Shown here one piece after another: positions 25,678 to 34,466 of a DNA stretch of 64,000 bases (positions are counted from its first letter, which is position 1; each line of letters opens with the position of its first letter). The position numbers were made by a program, and so were the translations under genes. The notes under the pieces are model-generated. The model was not told the origin of the DNA, did not search any database, and saw only the letters and a program-made list of their open reading frames with translations. Source of the DNA: AC-32 sp963719275 (lineage in GTDB: Bacteria > Actinomycetota > Thermoleophilia > Gaiellales > Gaiellaceae); NCBI GenBank assembly GCA_963719275.1, contig CAVRBT010000004.1:372001-436000 (forward strand), in the 5' to 3' direction.

Positions 25678-26544
25678 TCAGGCAGGAGGCTGCGCCCGGC
25701 GCGTGGCCTCGACATCGCGCCCGATCTGCCCCACCAGCTCGTCCTCGCTCTCGAAGGCGAGCTCGTCCCGCAGCCGCTCCCAGAGCTGTAGCCGCAGCTT
25801 CCGGCCGTAGAGATCGCCGTCGAAGTCGAGGAGGAACGCCTCGATCCGTCGCTCCCCGCCGCCGTAGTGAGGGTTCGTCCCGATCGAGATCGCGGCTCGG
25901 TGACCGCCGGCCGCGCCGGCGTAGATGCCGTAGCCCGGCACGAGCAGCCCGGACTCGGGGCGCAGGTTCGCGGTGGGGAAGCCGAGCGTCCCGCCCCGCG
26001 CGTCGCCCGCGACGACCGTGCCCTCGACCTCGGCGGGCCGGCCGAGCAGCCGCGCGGCCCGGTCGACCTCGCCGGCGCGAAGCAGGTCGCGGATGCGCGT
26101 CGACGACGCGCCCTCCACCAGCGGCACGGCGCGGACGTCGAGGCCGAGCCGTCGCAGGAGCTCGAGGTCGCCGGACCGTCCGCGGCCGAAGCGGAAGTTC
26201 GCCCCCGCCACGACGACGTCGGTGCCGATCGGGAGCAGCACGCGCTCGACGAACTCCTCCGGCCCGAGCTGCGCGACCTCGAGGTCGAAGTCGACCACCA
26301 GCGCCTCGTCGATTCCCGCCTCGGCGAGGAGCTCGAGGCGCCGTTCGAGCGACGTCAGCAGCTCGACGCCGTAGCCGAGCGCGACGCGCGGGTGCGGGTC
26401 GAAGGTGACCGCCGTCGGCGTCTGTCCGGCCGCGACCGCAGCGTCGAGCACTCGGCGGTGGCCGCGGTGGACGCCGTCGAACGTCCCCAGCGCGACCGCC
26501 CGGGGCCGGGCTTCGAGTTCACCTGGGTCGCGTGCGACCTTCAC
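25678..26544 (-). CDS. ribF: Bifunctional riboflavin kinase/FMN adenylyltransferase
   Basis: Makes FMN and FAD from riboflavin. 288 residues. The N-terminal adenylyltransferase domain has GTFDGVHRGHR near residue 20 and ASSTRIRDLLRAGEVDRA near 148; the C-terminal kinase domain has GTLGFPTANL near 190 and PGYGIYAG, with YGRKLRLQLWERLRDE near the end. GTG 26544 overlaps the truB stop as GTGA. The order truB-ribF is conserved in actinobacteria. Confidence 0.96.
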   Translation of the reverse strand: MKVARDPGELEARPRAVALGTFDGVHRGHRRVLDAAVAAGQTPTAVTFDPHPRVALGYGVELLTSLERRLELLAEAGIDEALVVDFDLEVAQLGPEEFVERVLLPIGTDVVVAGANFRFGRGRSGDLELLRRLGLDVRAVPLVEGASSTRIRDLLRAGEVDRAARLLGRPAEVEGTVVAGDARGGTLGFPTANLRPESGLLVPGYGIYAGAAGGHRAAISIGTNPHYGGGERRIEAFLLDFDGDLYGRKLRLQLWERLRDELAFESEDELVGQIGRDVEATRRAQPPA

Positions 26545-27224
26545 GCCTCGGGAGCCGCCGCGCCCGCAGGCCCGAGCCGGGCCAGCGCCTCGTCCTCCGG
26601 GATGAGCCGCTCCGAGTCGGCCTCCTCGACCCGAAAGGGCCCGACCTCGGTTCGCCGCAGCGTGGCGCAGTGGCCGCCCAGCGCGGTGGCGATCGAGCGC
26701 ACGTAGGTTCCGGAGCTGACGCGCAGGTCGATCCGCGCGACTCCTTCGCTATAGGAGATGACGTCGAGCGCGTCGACCTGCGACCTCCGCAGCGGCATCT
26801 CGACGGCGACGCCGCGGCGGTGCAGCCGGTACGCGCGCTCACCGCCAATCTTGACCGCCGAGGCGGCCGGGACCGGCAGCTCCACCTCGCCGCGGAGGCC
26901 CGCGAGCCGCCGCTCCAGCTCGTCCTCTTCCGGCGGCTCCTGCACTTCGAGCACCGAACCCTCGCGGTCGCCCGTGTCCATGACCGCCCGCAGGTCGACG
27001 TCGGTCAGGTAGCGCTTGTCCAGCCCAACGAAGCACGAAGCCAGTTTAGTTGCCCTGCCGGACAACACCAGCAGCAGCCCGGTGGCAAACGGGTCGAGCG
27101 TGCCGGCGTGCCCCGTTCGCGCACCGGTGCGCCGCCGCACATCGGCGACCACCGCGAAGGAGGAAGGCCCTTCCGGCTTGTCGAGCAGGAAGAGCCCACT
27201 CGGGTCAAGCGCCCGTGGCGGCAC
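26541..27224 (-). CDS. truB: tRNA pseudouridine-55 synthase
   Basis: Makes pseudouridine 55 in the T-loop of tRNA. 227 residues, at the short end of the family because the C-terminal PUA-type region is reduced. The N-terminus reads GLFLLDKPEGPSSFAVV; the catalytic Asp lies in GHAGTLDPFATGLLLV near residue 45; SSGTYVRSIATALG near 170 is the second motif. I use GTG 27224, which overlaps the end of the nrnA gene by 20 bases; the open frame extends upstream without family sequence. Confidence 0.93.
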   Translation of the reverse strand: MPPRALDPSGLFLLDKPEGPSSFAVVADVRRRTGARTGHAGTLDPFATGLLLVLSGRATKLASCFVGLDKRYLTDVDLRAVMDTGDREGSVLEVQEPPEEDELERRLAGLRGEVELPVPAASAVKIGGERAYRLHRRGVAVEMPLRRSQVDALDVISYSEGVARIDLRVSSGTYVRSIATALGGHCATLRRTEVGPFRVEEADSERLIPEDEALARLGPAGAAAPEA

Positions 27225-28209
27225 GGAACTCGCGGTGGATGAAGTCGGTGATCTCGTCGACGGACGCGTCGCTGGAGAACCCGGCCGCCTGACGGTGACC
27301 ACCGCCGTCCGACTTGCGCGCGATCGCGGAGACATCGAGCTCGTCGTTCGAGGCCCGCAGGCTCACCCGGCGGCGTGGCCCCTCGCGCCGTGGCGGCTCC
27401 CTGATCAGCGCCGCCATCTCCGCGCCTTCGACGGCGCGCAGGTAGTCGATGAGGCCCTCCGAGTACGCCTCCGGCGCATTCAAGTCCGTGAAGTCGCTTC
27501 GTAGCAGGTGGGAGACCACCAGGCGCCCGCCCTCGTAGACCTGCGCGCGCTCGAGCACGCGCGCGAGCAGCTTCAGCTTCGCGAACTCGACGGACTCGTA
27601 GACGTCCTGGAAGACGCGGTGCACATCCGCGCCCGCCTCCACCAGTTCGGCCGCCAGGCGCAGCGCCTTCGGCGTCGTGTTCGTGTACTGGAAACGGCCG
27701 GTGTCGGTCACGACCGCGATGTAGAGCGCCTCCGCGATCTCCGGGGTGAGTACCACGTCGAGCTCCGCGAAGACGTCGCGCAACACCTCGCCGGTCGACG
27801 AGGCGTCGCCGACGACCAGATTGACGTCGCCGAAGCGCGAGTTGTCGTGGTGGTGGTCGATGTCGAGCGTGAGCGGTGCTCGCTCGAGCAGCTCCGGCAC
27901 GGGCCCCACCCGCGACTCGTTGGCGCAGTCGAGCGCGACCAGCACGCGCTCCCCGGCGTCGTCGGGCAGCTCGCGGCGCAGGCCGTCGAGCCCCATGAAC
28001 CCGTACTCACGCGGGAGCGGCGCGTCGCCGTAGAGGTACATCTCGCTGTCCTTGCCCAGCGCGTCGAGCGCGAGCTTCATCGCCAGCAACGAGCCGAGCG
28101 CGTCGCCGTCGGGGTTCTCATGGGTGACTAGCAGGAAGCGGTCGAGTGAGCGAAGCGCGTCCGCGACCGCCTGCAGGTCACTCGTCGTCTCCGTCTGGGG
28201 CGAGCTCAT
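27205..28209 (-). CDS. nrnA: DHH/DHHA1 phosphoesterase (NrnA-type)
   Basis: Degrades nanoRNA and/or dephosphorylates pAp and cyclic dinucleotide products. 334 residues. DHH motifs: VTHENPDGDALGSLLA near residue 30, VALDCAN near 92, LDIDHHHDN near 117, VTDTGRFQYTN near 167; DHHA1 ends with KSDGGGHRQAAGF near 305. It sits between rbfA and truB as in many Gram-positives and overlaps the rbfA end by 32 bases. Start ATG 28209. Confidence 0.92.
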   Translation of the reverse strand: MSSPQTETTSDLQAVADALRSLDRFLLVTHENPDGDALGSLLAMKLALDALGKDSEMYLYGDAPLPREYGFMGLDGLRRELPDDAGERVLVALDCANESRVGPVPELLERAPLTLDIDHHHDNSRFGDVNLVVGDASSTGEVLRDVFAELDVVLTPEIAEALYIAVVTDTGRFQYTNTTPKALRLAAELVEAGADVHRVFQDVYESVEFAKLKLLARVLERAQVYEGGRLVVSHLLRSDFTDLNAPEAYSEGLIDYLRAVEGAEMAALIREPPRREGPRRRVSLRASNDELDVSAIARKSDGGGHRQAAGFSSDASVDEITDFIHREFRAATGA

Positions 28210-28528
28210 CGATGAGTTGGGTCATGCGGACCCCGCGCTCGACGGTCGGATCGTATTCGAAGGCCAGCTGGGGAGTCCGCTTCATTCGCAGTTCGCGGGC
28301 GACGCGCGCCTGGAGGACACCGTGCGCCGCCGTGAGCCCGGCCAGGGTCTTCCTCCGCTTCGCCTCCGAGCCCAGCACGCTGACGAAGACGCGCGCGTGC
28401 CGGAGGTCGGGCGAGGTCTCGACGCCGGTGACGGTGACGAACCCGATGCGCGGGTCCTTCAGCTCGCCGACAGCCTCCGAGATCACCTCGCGAACGGCCT
28501 CGTTGACCCGGCGCATGCGGTCGCTCAT
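28178..28528 (-). CDS. rbfA: Ribosome-binding factor A
   Basis: A KH-fold factor for 30S subunit maturation. 116 residues. Family features: MRRVNEAVREVISEAV at the start, VTVTGVETSPDLRHARVFVSVLG in the middle and PQLAFEYDPTVERGVRM near the end. Start ATG 28528. It normally follows infB directly; here a gene on the opposite strand lies between it and DUF503/infB. Confidence 0.95.
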   Translation of the reverse strand: MSDRMRRVNEAVREVISEAVGELKDPRIGFVTVTGVETSPDLRHARVFVSVLGSEAKRRKTLAGLTAAHGVLQARVARELRMKRTPQLAFEYDPTVERGVRMTQLIDELAPDGDDE

Positions 28529-28587
28529 CTGAGGTATTCAAGCGGCTCACCCCAACCTTCGAGCCCCGCCGGCCGTCCTAGCTGCCA

Positions 28588-29838
28588 GTGGCGGTTCGGC
28601 TCTTCCTCGGAGTCTGGCTCGCGGTCGTCGCCACGGCCGCGGCGTCTCACGCGGGAACGCACGCGAAGCCGCAGCCCAAGGGCTTCAAGGTGATCGGCCA
28701 TGCGAACCCCGGCGGCGGCTACAGCGCCGACGTGGTCGGGGAGCGCCACTACGCCTACCTTTCCAGCCGCCGGGGCTCGAAGGACTGCCCGGCGCAGGGG
28801 GTTCGCGTCTACGACCTCGCCGACCCGCGCCATCCGCGCCACATCGCCACCTTCGCGCGCCTGGCGGGGACGTGGACCGAGAAGACGATCGTCAGACGGG
28901 TCGAGACATCCGGGTTCAACGGCGTGCTTGCGGTGACGAGCTTCCAGGCCTGCAAGGACGGCTTTGGCGGCTTCGGAGTGTTCGATGTGACGAAGCCGGC
29001 GCATCCGCGCAAGCTGGCGCTCGTTCGCACCCAGCCCCGCGGCTCGCACGAGATCTGGCTCGCGGCTGCACGAGGGCACGCGTGGGTCTACACGGCCGAG
29101 GCCGCCGCGGAGTTCGCGCTCTCGCGGGAGTCGTTCGGGTTCCACATCTACGACGTCACCCACCCACGCGCGCCGAACGAGGTCGGCGGCTGGAGCGCCT
29201 GCCGCGACCAGGGCGACTGCACCCCGCTGATGCCGCCGCCCGACGGGACCGACCACCGCCGGCTCGTGCACTCCGTGATCACGAACGCCGCCGCAACCCG
29301 TGTGTTCCTCTCGTACTGGCGGCTCGGCACGGTGATCCTCGACATCTCCGACCCCTCGAAGCCGCGCTACCTCGGGCGCACGGCCACCGGCCAGGGCAAC
29401 GCGCACTCGGCCTGGCTGATGGATCGCGAGCGGATCCTGCTCGAGACGCACGAGACGATCCACGGGCGGCCCGTGGTGTGGAACGTCGCCGACCCCGCCC
29501 ACCCGGTGCGGCTCGCGACGGTGCGGCTCCCGGCACGGCTTTCCCCAAACGGCGCCTTCACCGGCCTGCCCCTCGAGGACAGCGTCCACGACCCGAAGGC
29601 CGTCGGCCGCTACGCCTACTTCTCGTGGTACGGCCAGGGCGCCGCGCTCTTCGACCTCAAGAACCCTCGCAAGCCCAAATTCCTGATGCGCTTCCAGCCG
29701 CTTCCCGCGCGCGACCGGGACGGCCTGCTCTGTCCCGGCGACACCTGCACGGCGGTCTGGGGCGTGTTCGTGATGCCGCGCTACGTGCTCGTGTCGGACC
29801 TGAACTCGGGCCTCTGGGTCGTCAGTCGTCCAAGGTGA
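28588..29838 (+). CDS. Secreted LVIVD-type beta-propeller protein
   Basis: 416 residues with an N-terminal signal peptide (about 20 residues, cleavage near AAASHA). Repeats of the type VRVYDLADPRHPRHIA, FGVFDVTKPAHPRKLA, FHIYDVTHPRAPNEVG, VILDISDPSKPRYLG and VVWNVADPAHPVRLA make at least six propeller blades. Cys pairs (KDCPAQG, FQACKDG, ACRDQGDC, LCPGDTC) suggest disulfides. The start is GTG 28588. It is the only plus-strand gene within the 25.4-35.0 kb minus-strand block and splits the conserved infB-rbfA order. Ligand unknown. Confidence 0.85.
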   Translation: MAVRLFLGVWLAVVATAAASHAGTHAKPQPKGFKVIGHANPGGGYSADVVGERHYAYLSSRRGSKDCPAQGVRVYDLADPRHPRHIATFARLAGTWTEKTIVRRVETSGFNGVLAVTSFQACKDGFGGFGVFDVTKPAHPRKLALVRTQPRGSHEIWLAAARGHAWVYTAEAAAEFALSRESFGFHIYDVTHPRAPNEVGGWSACRDQGDCTPLMPPPDGTDHRRLVHSVITNAAATRVFLSYWRLGTVILDISDPSKPRYLGRTATGQGNAHSAWLMDRERILLETHETIHGRPVVWNVADPAHPVRLATVRLPARLSPNGAFTGLPLEDSVHDPKAVGRYAYFSWYGQGAALFDLKNPRKPKFLMRFQPLPARDRDGLLCPGDTCTAVWGVFVMPRYVLVSDLNSGLWVVSRPR

Positions 29839-30124
29839 CGACCTCGCGCTCCACCAGCCCGAGCTCGAACGCCTGGCCCGCGAGGTAGCGCTCCGCCCCG
29901 TCCAGCAGCTCCTCGACCTCGCGATGGCCGCGGGCGACGCAGGAGAGCGTCAGCCGCGACCGCTGCCAGAGGTCGTGGTGGTCGACCTCCGCGACCGACG
30001 CACCGAAGCGCCGCTGCAGCTGCGCCTTCGCCGACAGCAGCTCCTTGCGCTTGCCTTTCAGCGAGCGGTTCTCGGGGAAGTGCAGCTCGGCGGAGAGGAT
30101 GCCGACGTAGCCGGCCGACGCCAA
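29822..30124 (-). CDS. DUF503 (YlxP-like) family protein
   Basis: 100 residues, family length. It starts YVGILSAELHFPENRSLKGKRK and contains AEVDHHDLWQRSRLTLSCVA. Members usually lie between infB and rbfA, as here, and are thought to take part in ribosome maturation. The start TTG 30124 lies five bases after the infB stop codon. Its end overlaps the convergent LVIVD gene by 17 bases. Confidence 0.9.
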   Translation of the reverse strand: MASAGYVGILSAELHFPENRSLKGKRKELLSAKAQLQRRFGASVAEVDHHDLWQRSRLTLSCVARGHREVEELLDGAERYLAGQAFELGLVEREVVTLDD

Positions 30125-30129
30125 CGCCG

Positions 30130-32100
30130 CTACGCGGCGGTGGTCGGCGCAGGCGTCTCGAGGTCCGTGCGCTCGACCTGGCGCGTCTCGTAGACCTCGA
30201 GCACGTCGCCTTCCTTGATGTCATTGAAGCCCTCGAGCAGGATGCCGCACTCGAAGCCCTCCTCGACCTCGCGCACGTCGTCCTTGAAGCGCTTCAGCTG
30301 CGCGATCCGCGTCTCGTAGATCACGGTGCCGTCCCGCACGACGCGCACGTTCGCGTTGCGGCGGACGGTGCCGCTCGTGACGTAGGAGCCGGCGATCGTG
30401 CCCAGGCGCGAGACGCGGAACAGCTGCCGCACTTCGACCTCGCCCAGCGTGCGCTCCTCGGTGACCGGCTTCAACATTCCGATCAACGCCTGCTCGATGT
30501 CCTCGGTGAGCTGGTAGATGACGCGGTAGGTGCGGATCTCGACTCCTTCGCGGTCCGCGAGCTGCCGAGCTTCCGCGTTGGGGCGCACATTGAAGCCGAC
30601 GACCATCGCGTTCGAGGCGGAGGCGAGCATGATGTCGTTCTCGGTGATCCCGCCCACGCCCTGGTGGATCACGTTCACCCGCACCTCGGGGTGCTGGATC
30701 TTCGAGAGCTCCGAGATCGCCGCCTCGACCGAGCCGACCACGTCGCCCTTCAGCACGAGATTCAGGTCCTGAATGGCGCCTTCCTGCAGCTGCGAGAACA
30801 GCGTCTCCAGCGTGACGCCGACCGGCGGGCGGGTAGCGAACTGCTCGCGCCGCAGGCGCTCGCCGCGCACTTGCGCGAAGCCCCGCGCCGCGCGCTCGTT
30901 CTCGACCACCTTCGCGTACTCGCCCGCGGGCGGCGGGTGGTCGAAGCCGAGGATCTCGACGGGATCGCCCGGGGTCGCCTCCTTCACCTTCTCGCCACGG
31001 AAGTTGTAGAGCGCCCGCACCTTGCCCCAGGCGTCGCCGGCGACGATCGCGTCGCCGACCCGGAGGGTGCCGCGGTGGACAAGCATCGTCGCGACCGGGC
31101 CGCGGCCGACGTCGAGGCGAGACTCCACGATCGGTCCGGAGGCCTCTGCCTTCGCGTTCGCGGTCAGCTCGAGCTCGGCGTCGGCGACCAGCAGGACCTT
31201 CTCGAGCAGGTCGTCGAGGCCCTCGCCCTGCTTGGCCGAGACGAGCGCGAACTGCGTGGTGCCGCCCCATTCCTCCGGCTGCAACTCCTCGGCCGCGAGC
31301 TCGGTGCGAACACGATCGGTGTTCGCGTCAGGGAGGTCGATCTTGTTCACCGCGACGACGATCGGCACCTCGGCGGCGCGCGCGTGCGAGATCGACTCCT
31401 TCGTCTGCGGCATCACACCGTCGTCGGCGGCCACCACCAAGACGGCGATGTCGGTGACCTTCGCGCCGCGGGCGCGCATGGCCGTGAACGCCTCGTGGCC
31501 GGGCGTGTCGAGGAAGGTGATCTTCCGGTCGCCGTGGACGACCTGGTATGCGCCGATGTGCTGCGTGATCCCGCCGGCCTCGGTCTCGACGACCGCGGTC
31601 TTGCGGATCGCGTCGAGCAGCGTCGTCTTGCCGTGGTCGACGTGCCCCATGATCGTGACCACGGGCGGCCGTGCAGTCAGGTCGGCCTCGTCGTCCTCGT
31701 AGACCTCGGGCTCGAGCTCCTCCTCGGCGGCGTGCTTGATGTGGACCTCGCGGCCGACCTCGGTCGCGATCAGCTCGACCTCCTCGTCGGCGAGCGACTG
31801 CGTGACGGTCTTCGGCGCGCCGAGGCCCATCAGGATCGTGATCAGCTTCGGGACCGGGACGCCCAGCGCCTGGGAGAGATCCTTGACGGTGACGCCGGAC
31901 TCGACGGTCACCGGCCCGGTCTGCGGTGCGACCGGGGTCTTCTCCTTCGGCTTCTGCTCCTGCTGGTCGCGGCGCTGCCGGCCGTCCTGGCGCGGGCGCG
32001 CGGCACCGGTGTCGATCACGACACGGCGCTTGCGGCGGCCCGCCGGTGCGCCCTGACGGGGCCGGATCGGGCGGTTCGGTCTGTTCGGACGGTCAGCCAT
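30130..32100 (-). CDS. infB: Translation initiation factor IF-2
   Basis: GTPase that delivers initiator tRNA. 656 residues, a compact form with a short basic N-terminus (about 60 residues rich in Arg, Pro and Gln) before the conserved VTVKDLSQALGVPVPKLI domain. G1 GHVDHGKTTLLD near 152, G3 DTPGHEAF, G4 NKIDLP, then domains II to IV with DDVREVEEGFECGILLEGFNDIKEGD at the end. Start ATG 32100, seven bases after ylxR. Conserved nusA-ylxR-infB order. Confidence 0.97.
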   Translation of the reverse strand: MADRPNRPNRPIRPRQGAPAGRRKRRVVIDTGAARPRQDGRQRRDQQEQKPKEKTPVAPQTGPVTVESGVTVKDLSQALGVPVPKLITILMGLGAPKTVTQSLADEEVELIATEVGREVHIKHAAEEELEPEVYEDDEADLTARPPVVTIMGHVDHGKTTLLDAIRKTAVVETEAGGITQHIGAYQVVHGDRKITFLDTPGHEAFTAMRARGAKVTDIAVLVVAADDGVMPQTKESISHARAAEVPIVVAVNKIDLPDANTDRVRTELAAEELQPEEWGGTTQFALVSAKQGEGLDDLLEKVLLVADAELELTANAKAEASGPIVESRLDVGRGPVATMLVHRGTLRVGDAIVAGDAWGKVRALYNFRGEKVKEATPGDPVEILGFDHPPPAGEYAKVVENERAARGFAQVRGERLRREQFATRPPVGVTLETLFSQLQEGAIQDLNLVLKGDVVGSVEAAISELSKIQHPEVRVNVIHQGVGGITENDIMLASASNAMVVGFNVRPNAEARQLADREGVEIRTYRVIYQLTEDIEQALIGMLKPVTEERTLGEVEVRQLFRVSRLGTIAGSYVTSGTVRRNANVRVVRDGTVIYETRIAQLKRFKDDVREVEEGFECGILLEGFNDIKEGDVLEVYETRQVERTDLETPAPTTAA

Positions 32101-32106
32101 TCGCGC

Positions 32107-32343
32107 TCAAGTGTAGAGACGTGTCAGTTCCGGATCGACCTGCACCGTCTGCCTCAGCGTGCGGTTGAACGCACGCCGCTCCAGCGCCCGCTCGAAGCAC
32201 GAGAGTCTGTGGCAGGTGTAGACGCCACGGCCGGGGCCTTTCGGCGCGTGGGTCAGCGTGCCCTCGCACGCCACGAACCGCAACAGCCCGGCCTGCGGCG
32301 CCTTGCGGCCGCAGCCGGCGCAGGTTCTGATCGGCTCGCTCAC
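32107..32343 (-). CDS. ylxR: YlxR/RnpM family RNA-binding protein
   Basis: 78 residues. RTCAGCGRKAPQAGLLRFV and GRGVYTCHRLSCFERAL are the family motifs (DUF448). In Bacillus and Clostridioides this protein modulates RNase P; in this genus that is inference. GTG 32343 overlaps the nusA stop as GTGA. Confidence 0.93.
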   Translation of the reverse strand: MSEPIRTCAGCGRKAPQAGLLRFVACEGTLTHAPKGPGRGVYTCHRLSCFERALERRAFNRTLRQTVQVDPELTRLYT

Positions 32344-33860
32344 GCAGCGTCGTCGGCCTCCTCTGCAGCCGGTGCCTCACTCTCCGGCTCGGGAGCCGGA
32401 GCCTCGGCGGTCGGCTCGGCCGGAATCGGCGCCGCGCCCTCGTCGCCCTCGAGCTCTTCCTTCGTCGCAGGTGTGGCGACGGCCACCTCACCGGCCGGTT
32501 CCTCGATCCGGGCCACCGGCTCGGCCTCCGCGACCTCCTCCTGCGAAGCGAGCGGCGTGTCGACCGGCGCATCAGCCGGAAGCTCCGCTTCCTTTGTCGC
32601 GAGCTCCTGGTGCGCGGGGACGCCGCAGTAGCGCGAGCCCGGCAGGGCCGCGTTCGGGCAGCGCTTCCCCGTCGAGAGCACCGCGGCGCAGCGCCCGGTG
32701 AACTCCGTGTCGCCCTCGTCGCCCTCGCCGGCGAAGGCGGCCTCCGCCTCCTCGGTCGCGAACTCGGTGTCGGACTTGATGTCGACCTTCCAGCCGGTCA
32801 GGCGCGCTGCGAGTCGGGCGTTCATGCCCTCCTTGCCGATCGCGAGCGCGAGCTGGTCGTCCGGGACGACGACGGTCGCGTCCTTGGCGTCGTCGTCGAG
32901 GTAGACCTCGCGCACGCGGGCAGGCGAGAGCGCCTTCGCGACAAAGCGCGCGGGCTCCGGGTTCCACGGGATGATGTCGATCTTCTCGCCGCGAAGCTCG
33001 GAGACGACCATGCGCACGCGCGAGCCGCGGGGGCCGACGCAGGCGCCGACGGGGTCGACGCCCTGGGCGTGCGACTCGACCGCGATCTTCGAGCGGTACC
33101 CGGGCTCCCGCGCGACCGCCCGGATCTCGACGAGACCGTCGGCGATCTCAGGGACCTCGAGCTCGAAGAGCGTCTTGATCAGCTCCGGGTCGCGGCGCGA
33201 GAGGATCACCTGCGGGCCCTTTGTCCCGCTGCGAACCTCGGTGATCACGGCCTTGATGCGAGAGCCCTGCTCGTAGCGCTCACCGTCGACCTGCTCGGAC
33301 CTGGGCAGCAGCGCCTCGACCTTGCCGAGGTCGACGAGCACGTTGTTGCGGTCGCCGGCCTGCTGGACGATCCCCGTCACGACCTCGGTCACGCGGTCGA
33401 CGTACTCGTCGTACATGATCTGGCGCTCCGCCTCGCGGATGCGCTGCGTGATCACCTGCTTCGCCGTTTGCGCCGCGATGCGGCCGAAGTTCTCCGGCGT
33501 GACGTCCGCGCGCTTGACCTGGTTGTCGGGCACCTCGGACCAGTCGATATCGAGGTCCTCGTCGGTGACGAGCACGTGCGAGCGCTCGCCGTTCTCGGCC
33601 TCGGCCTGCTCGAGCTCGGTCAGCACGCGCTCGCGCGCCTCCTCGAGCAGCCGCTCCTCGATGTCGGGCGGCAGCTCGATCGAGAACACGCGGAAGTCGC
33701 CTTCGTCGCGGTCCAGCTCGACCACGGCGTGCCGGGACGCGCCCGGCGTCTTCTTGTACGCCGCGAGCAGCGCGTCTTCCAGCGCCGTGATCAGCGTGTC
33801 GCCTTCGATGCCTCTGTCGCGCTCGAGCTCGTGGACGAGCTCGATGATCTCCCTGCTCAT
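32340..33860 (-). CDS. nusA: Transcription factor NusA with a C-terminal Cys/His motif and acidic tail
   Basis: RNA polymerase pausing, termination and antitermination factor. 506 residues. N-terminal RNAP-binding domain (1-135), S1 domain (VTGIVQQAGDRNNVLVDLG), two KH domains (VGACVGPRGSRVRMVVSEL; LAIGKEGMNARLAARLTGW) ending near residue 365. Residues 386-416 form GRCAAVLSTGKRCPNAALP followed by GSRYCGVPAHQ, a Cx(8)Cx(10)Cx(4)H pattern that looks like a small zinc site, and the last 90 residues are Ala/Pro/Glu-rich. Usual NusA lacks this. ATG 33860 overlaps rimP as ATGA. Confidence 0.95.
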   Translation of the reverse strand: MSREIIELVHELERDRGIEGDTLITALEDALLAAYKKTPGASRHAVVELDRDEGDFRVFSIELPPDIEERLLEEARERVLTELEQAEAENGERSHVLVTDEDLDIDWSEVPDNQVKRADVTPENFGRIAAQTAKQVITQRIREAERQIMYDEYVDRVTEVVTGIVQQAGDRNNVLVDLGKVEALLPRSEQVDGERYEQGSRIKAVITEVRSGTKGPQVILSRRDPELIKTLFELEVPEIADGLVEIRAVAREPGYRSKIAVESHAQGVDPVGACVGPRGSRVRMVVSELRGEKIDIIPWNPEPARFVAKALSPARVREVYLDDDAKDATVVVPDDQLALAIGKEGMNARLAARLTGWKVDIKSDTEFATEEAEAAFAGEGDEGDTEFTGRCAAVLSTGKRCPNAALPGSRYCGVPAHQELATKEAELPADAPVDTPLASQEEVAEAEPVARIEEPAGEVAVATPATKEELEGDEGAAPIPAEPTAEAPAPEPESEAPAAEEADDAA

Positions 33861-34291
33861 CGCCCTTCCTTCTCCTCGATCAGGTTGCCCCGCACGATCT
33901 CGCCGTACGGGATGTCGACCTCGCGGCCGTCCGCGGCCACCGTCACGGTCTCGTCGTCCGCGCGCGTGACCTCGCCGCGGAGCTTTCGTCCTTCGGTCCT
34001 CAGCTTGACGGGCCTGCCGAGCGCGCGCTGGAAGTGCTGCGGCTTCCGCAGCGGCCGCTCCGGCCCCGGCGAGGAGACATCGATGCCGTACTCGCGCAAG
34101 TAGTCCGAGAGCACACGCGTGACCTGCTCGCAGAGTGCCAGGTCGACGCCCTCGGGCCGGTCGACGTAGACGGTGAAGCGCTCCGGGCCGCTGAGCTCGA
34201 CCGCGAGCACCTCGACGCCGGGCAGGGCCTGTTCGACCTTGCCGCTGATCTCCCGCTCGAGTGTCCGTTCCTTGTCGTAGACGGTTGGCAT
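33857..34291 (-). CDS. rimP: Ribosome maturation factor RimP
   Basis: 30S maturation factor, first gene of the nusA-infB operon. 144 residues. Motifs: GPERFTVYVDRPEGVDLALCEQVTR and YGIDVSSPGPERPLRKPQHF are characteristic; the C-terminal SH3-like part ends with IPYGEIVRGNLIEE. Start ATG 34291 after AGGGAG. A perfect palindrome and a strong hairpin lie in its leader. Confidence 0.95.
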   Translation of the reverse strand: MPTVYDKERTLEREISGKVEQALPGVEVLAVELSGPERFTVYVDRPEGVDLALCEQVTRVLSDYLREYGIDVSSPGPERPLRKPQHFQRALGRPVKLRTEGRKLRGEVTRADDETVTVAADGREVDIPYGEIVRGNLIEEKEGR

Positions 34292-34302
34292 GTCTCCCTG
34301 CT

Positions 34303-34376
34303 GAACAATTTGTTCGGCCGAGCCAGGCTGAAGTCAGGCACGGCACTTATAGAAAATGGGCGCCGCGCGCCCATTT
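34303..34376 (-). promoter_or_regulatory. rimP-nusA operon leader with palindrome and T-tailed hairpin
   Basis: 34354-34376 is a perfect 10-bp inverted repeat (AAATGGGCGC, 3-base centre) followed on the minus strand by TTTTCTAT with TATAAG just after, so it could act as an attenuator. 34303-34315 is the palindrome GAACAAATTGTTC, 12 bases upstream of the rimP start. It resembles a LexA box but has five rather than four bases between half-sites, so I do not call it one. Confidence 0.45.
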
Positions 34377-34419
34377 CGCCAAGCCGGTGAAATGTGGTGG
34401 AACGAGGATAGCAACTGGC

Positions 34420-34466
34420 AAAACGGGGCGGTTGGCCCCGCCGGAGCGGGGCCGCGTCAGCCCCGT
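34420..34466 (-). terminator. Nested GC-rich intrinsic terminator after the PadR cassette
   Basis: Directly after the TAA of the small gene: outer stem ACGGGGC/GCCCCGT enclosing inner stem GGCCCCGC/GCGGGGCC, followed by TTTTGCC on the minus strand. It separates the PadR cassette from the rimP-nusA operon. Confidence 0.75.

Noticed and set aside
34303..34315. GAACAAATTGTTC as a LexA box upstream of rimP
   Set aside because: Half-sites are five bases apart instead of four, and rimP-nusA is not an expected SOS target.
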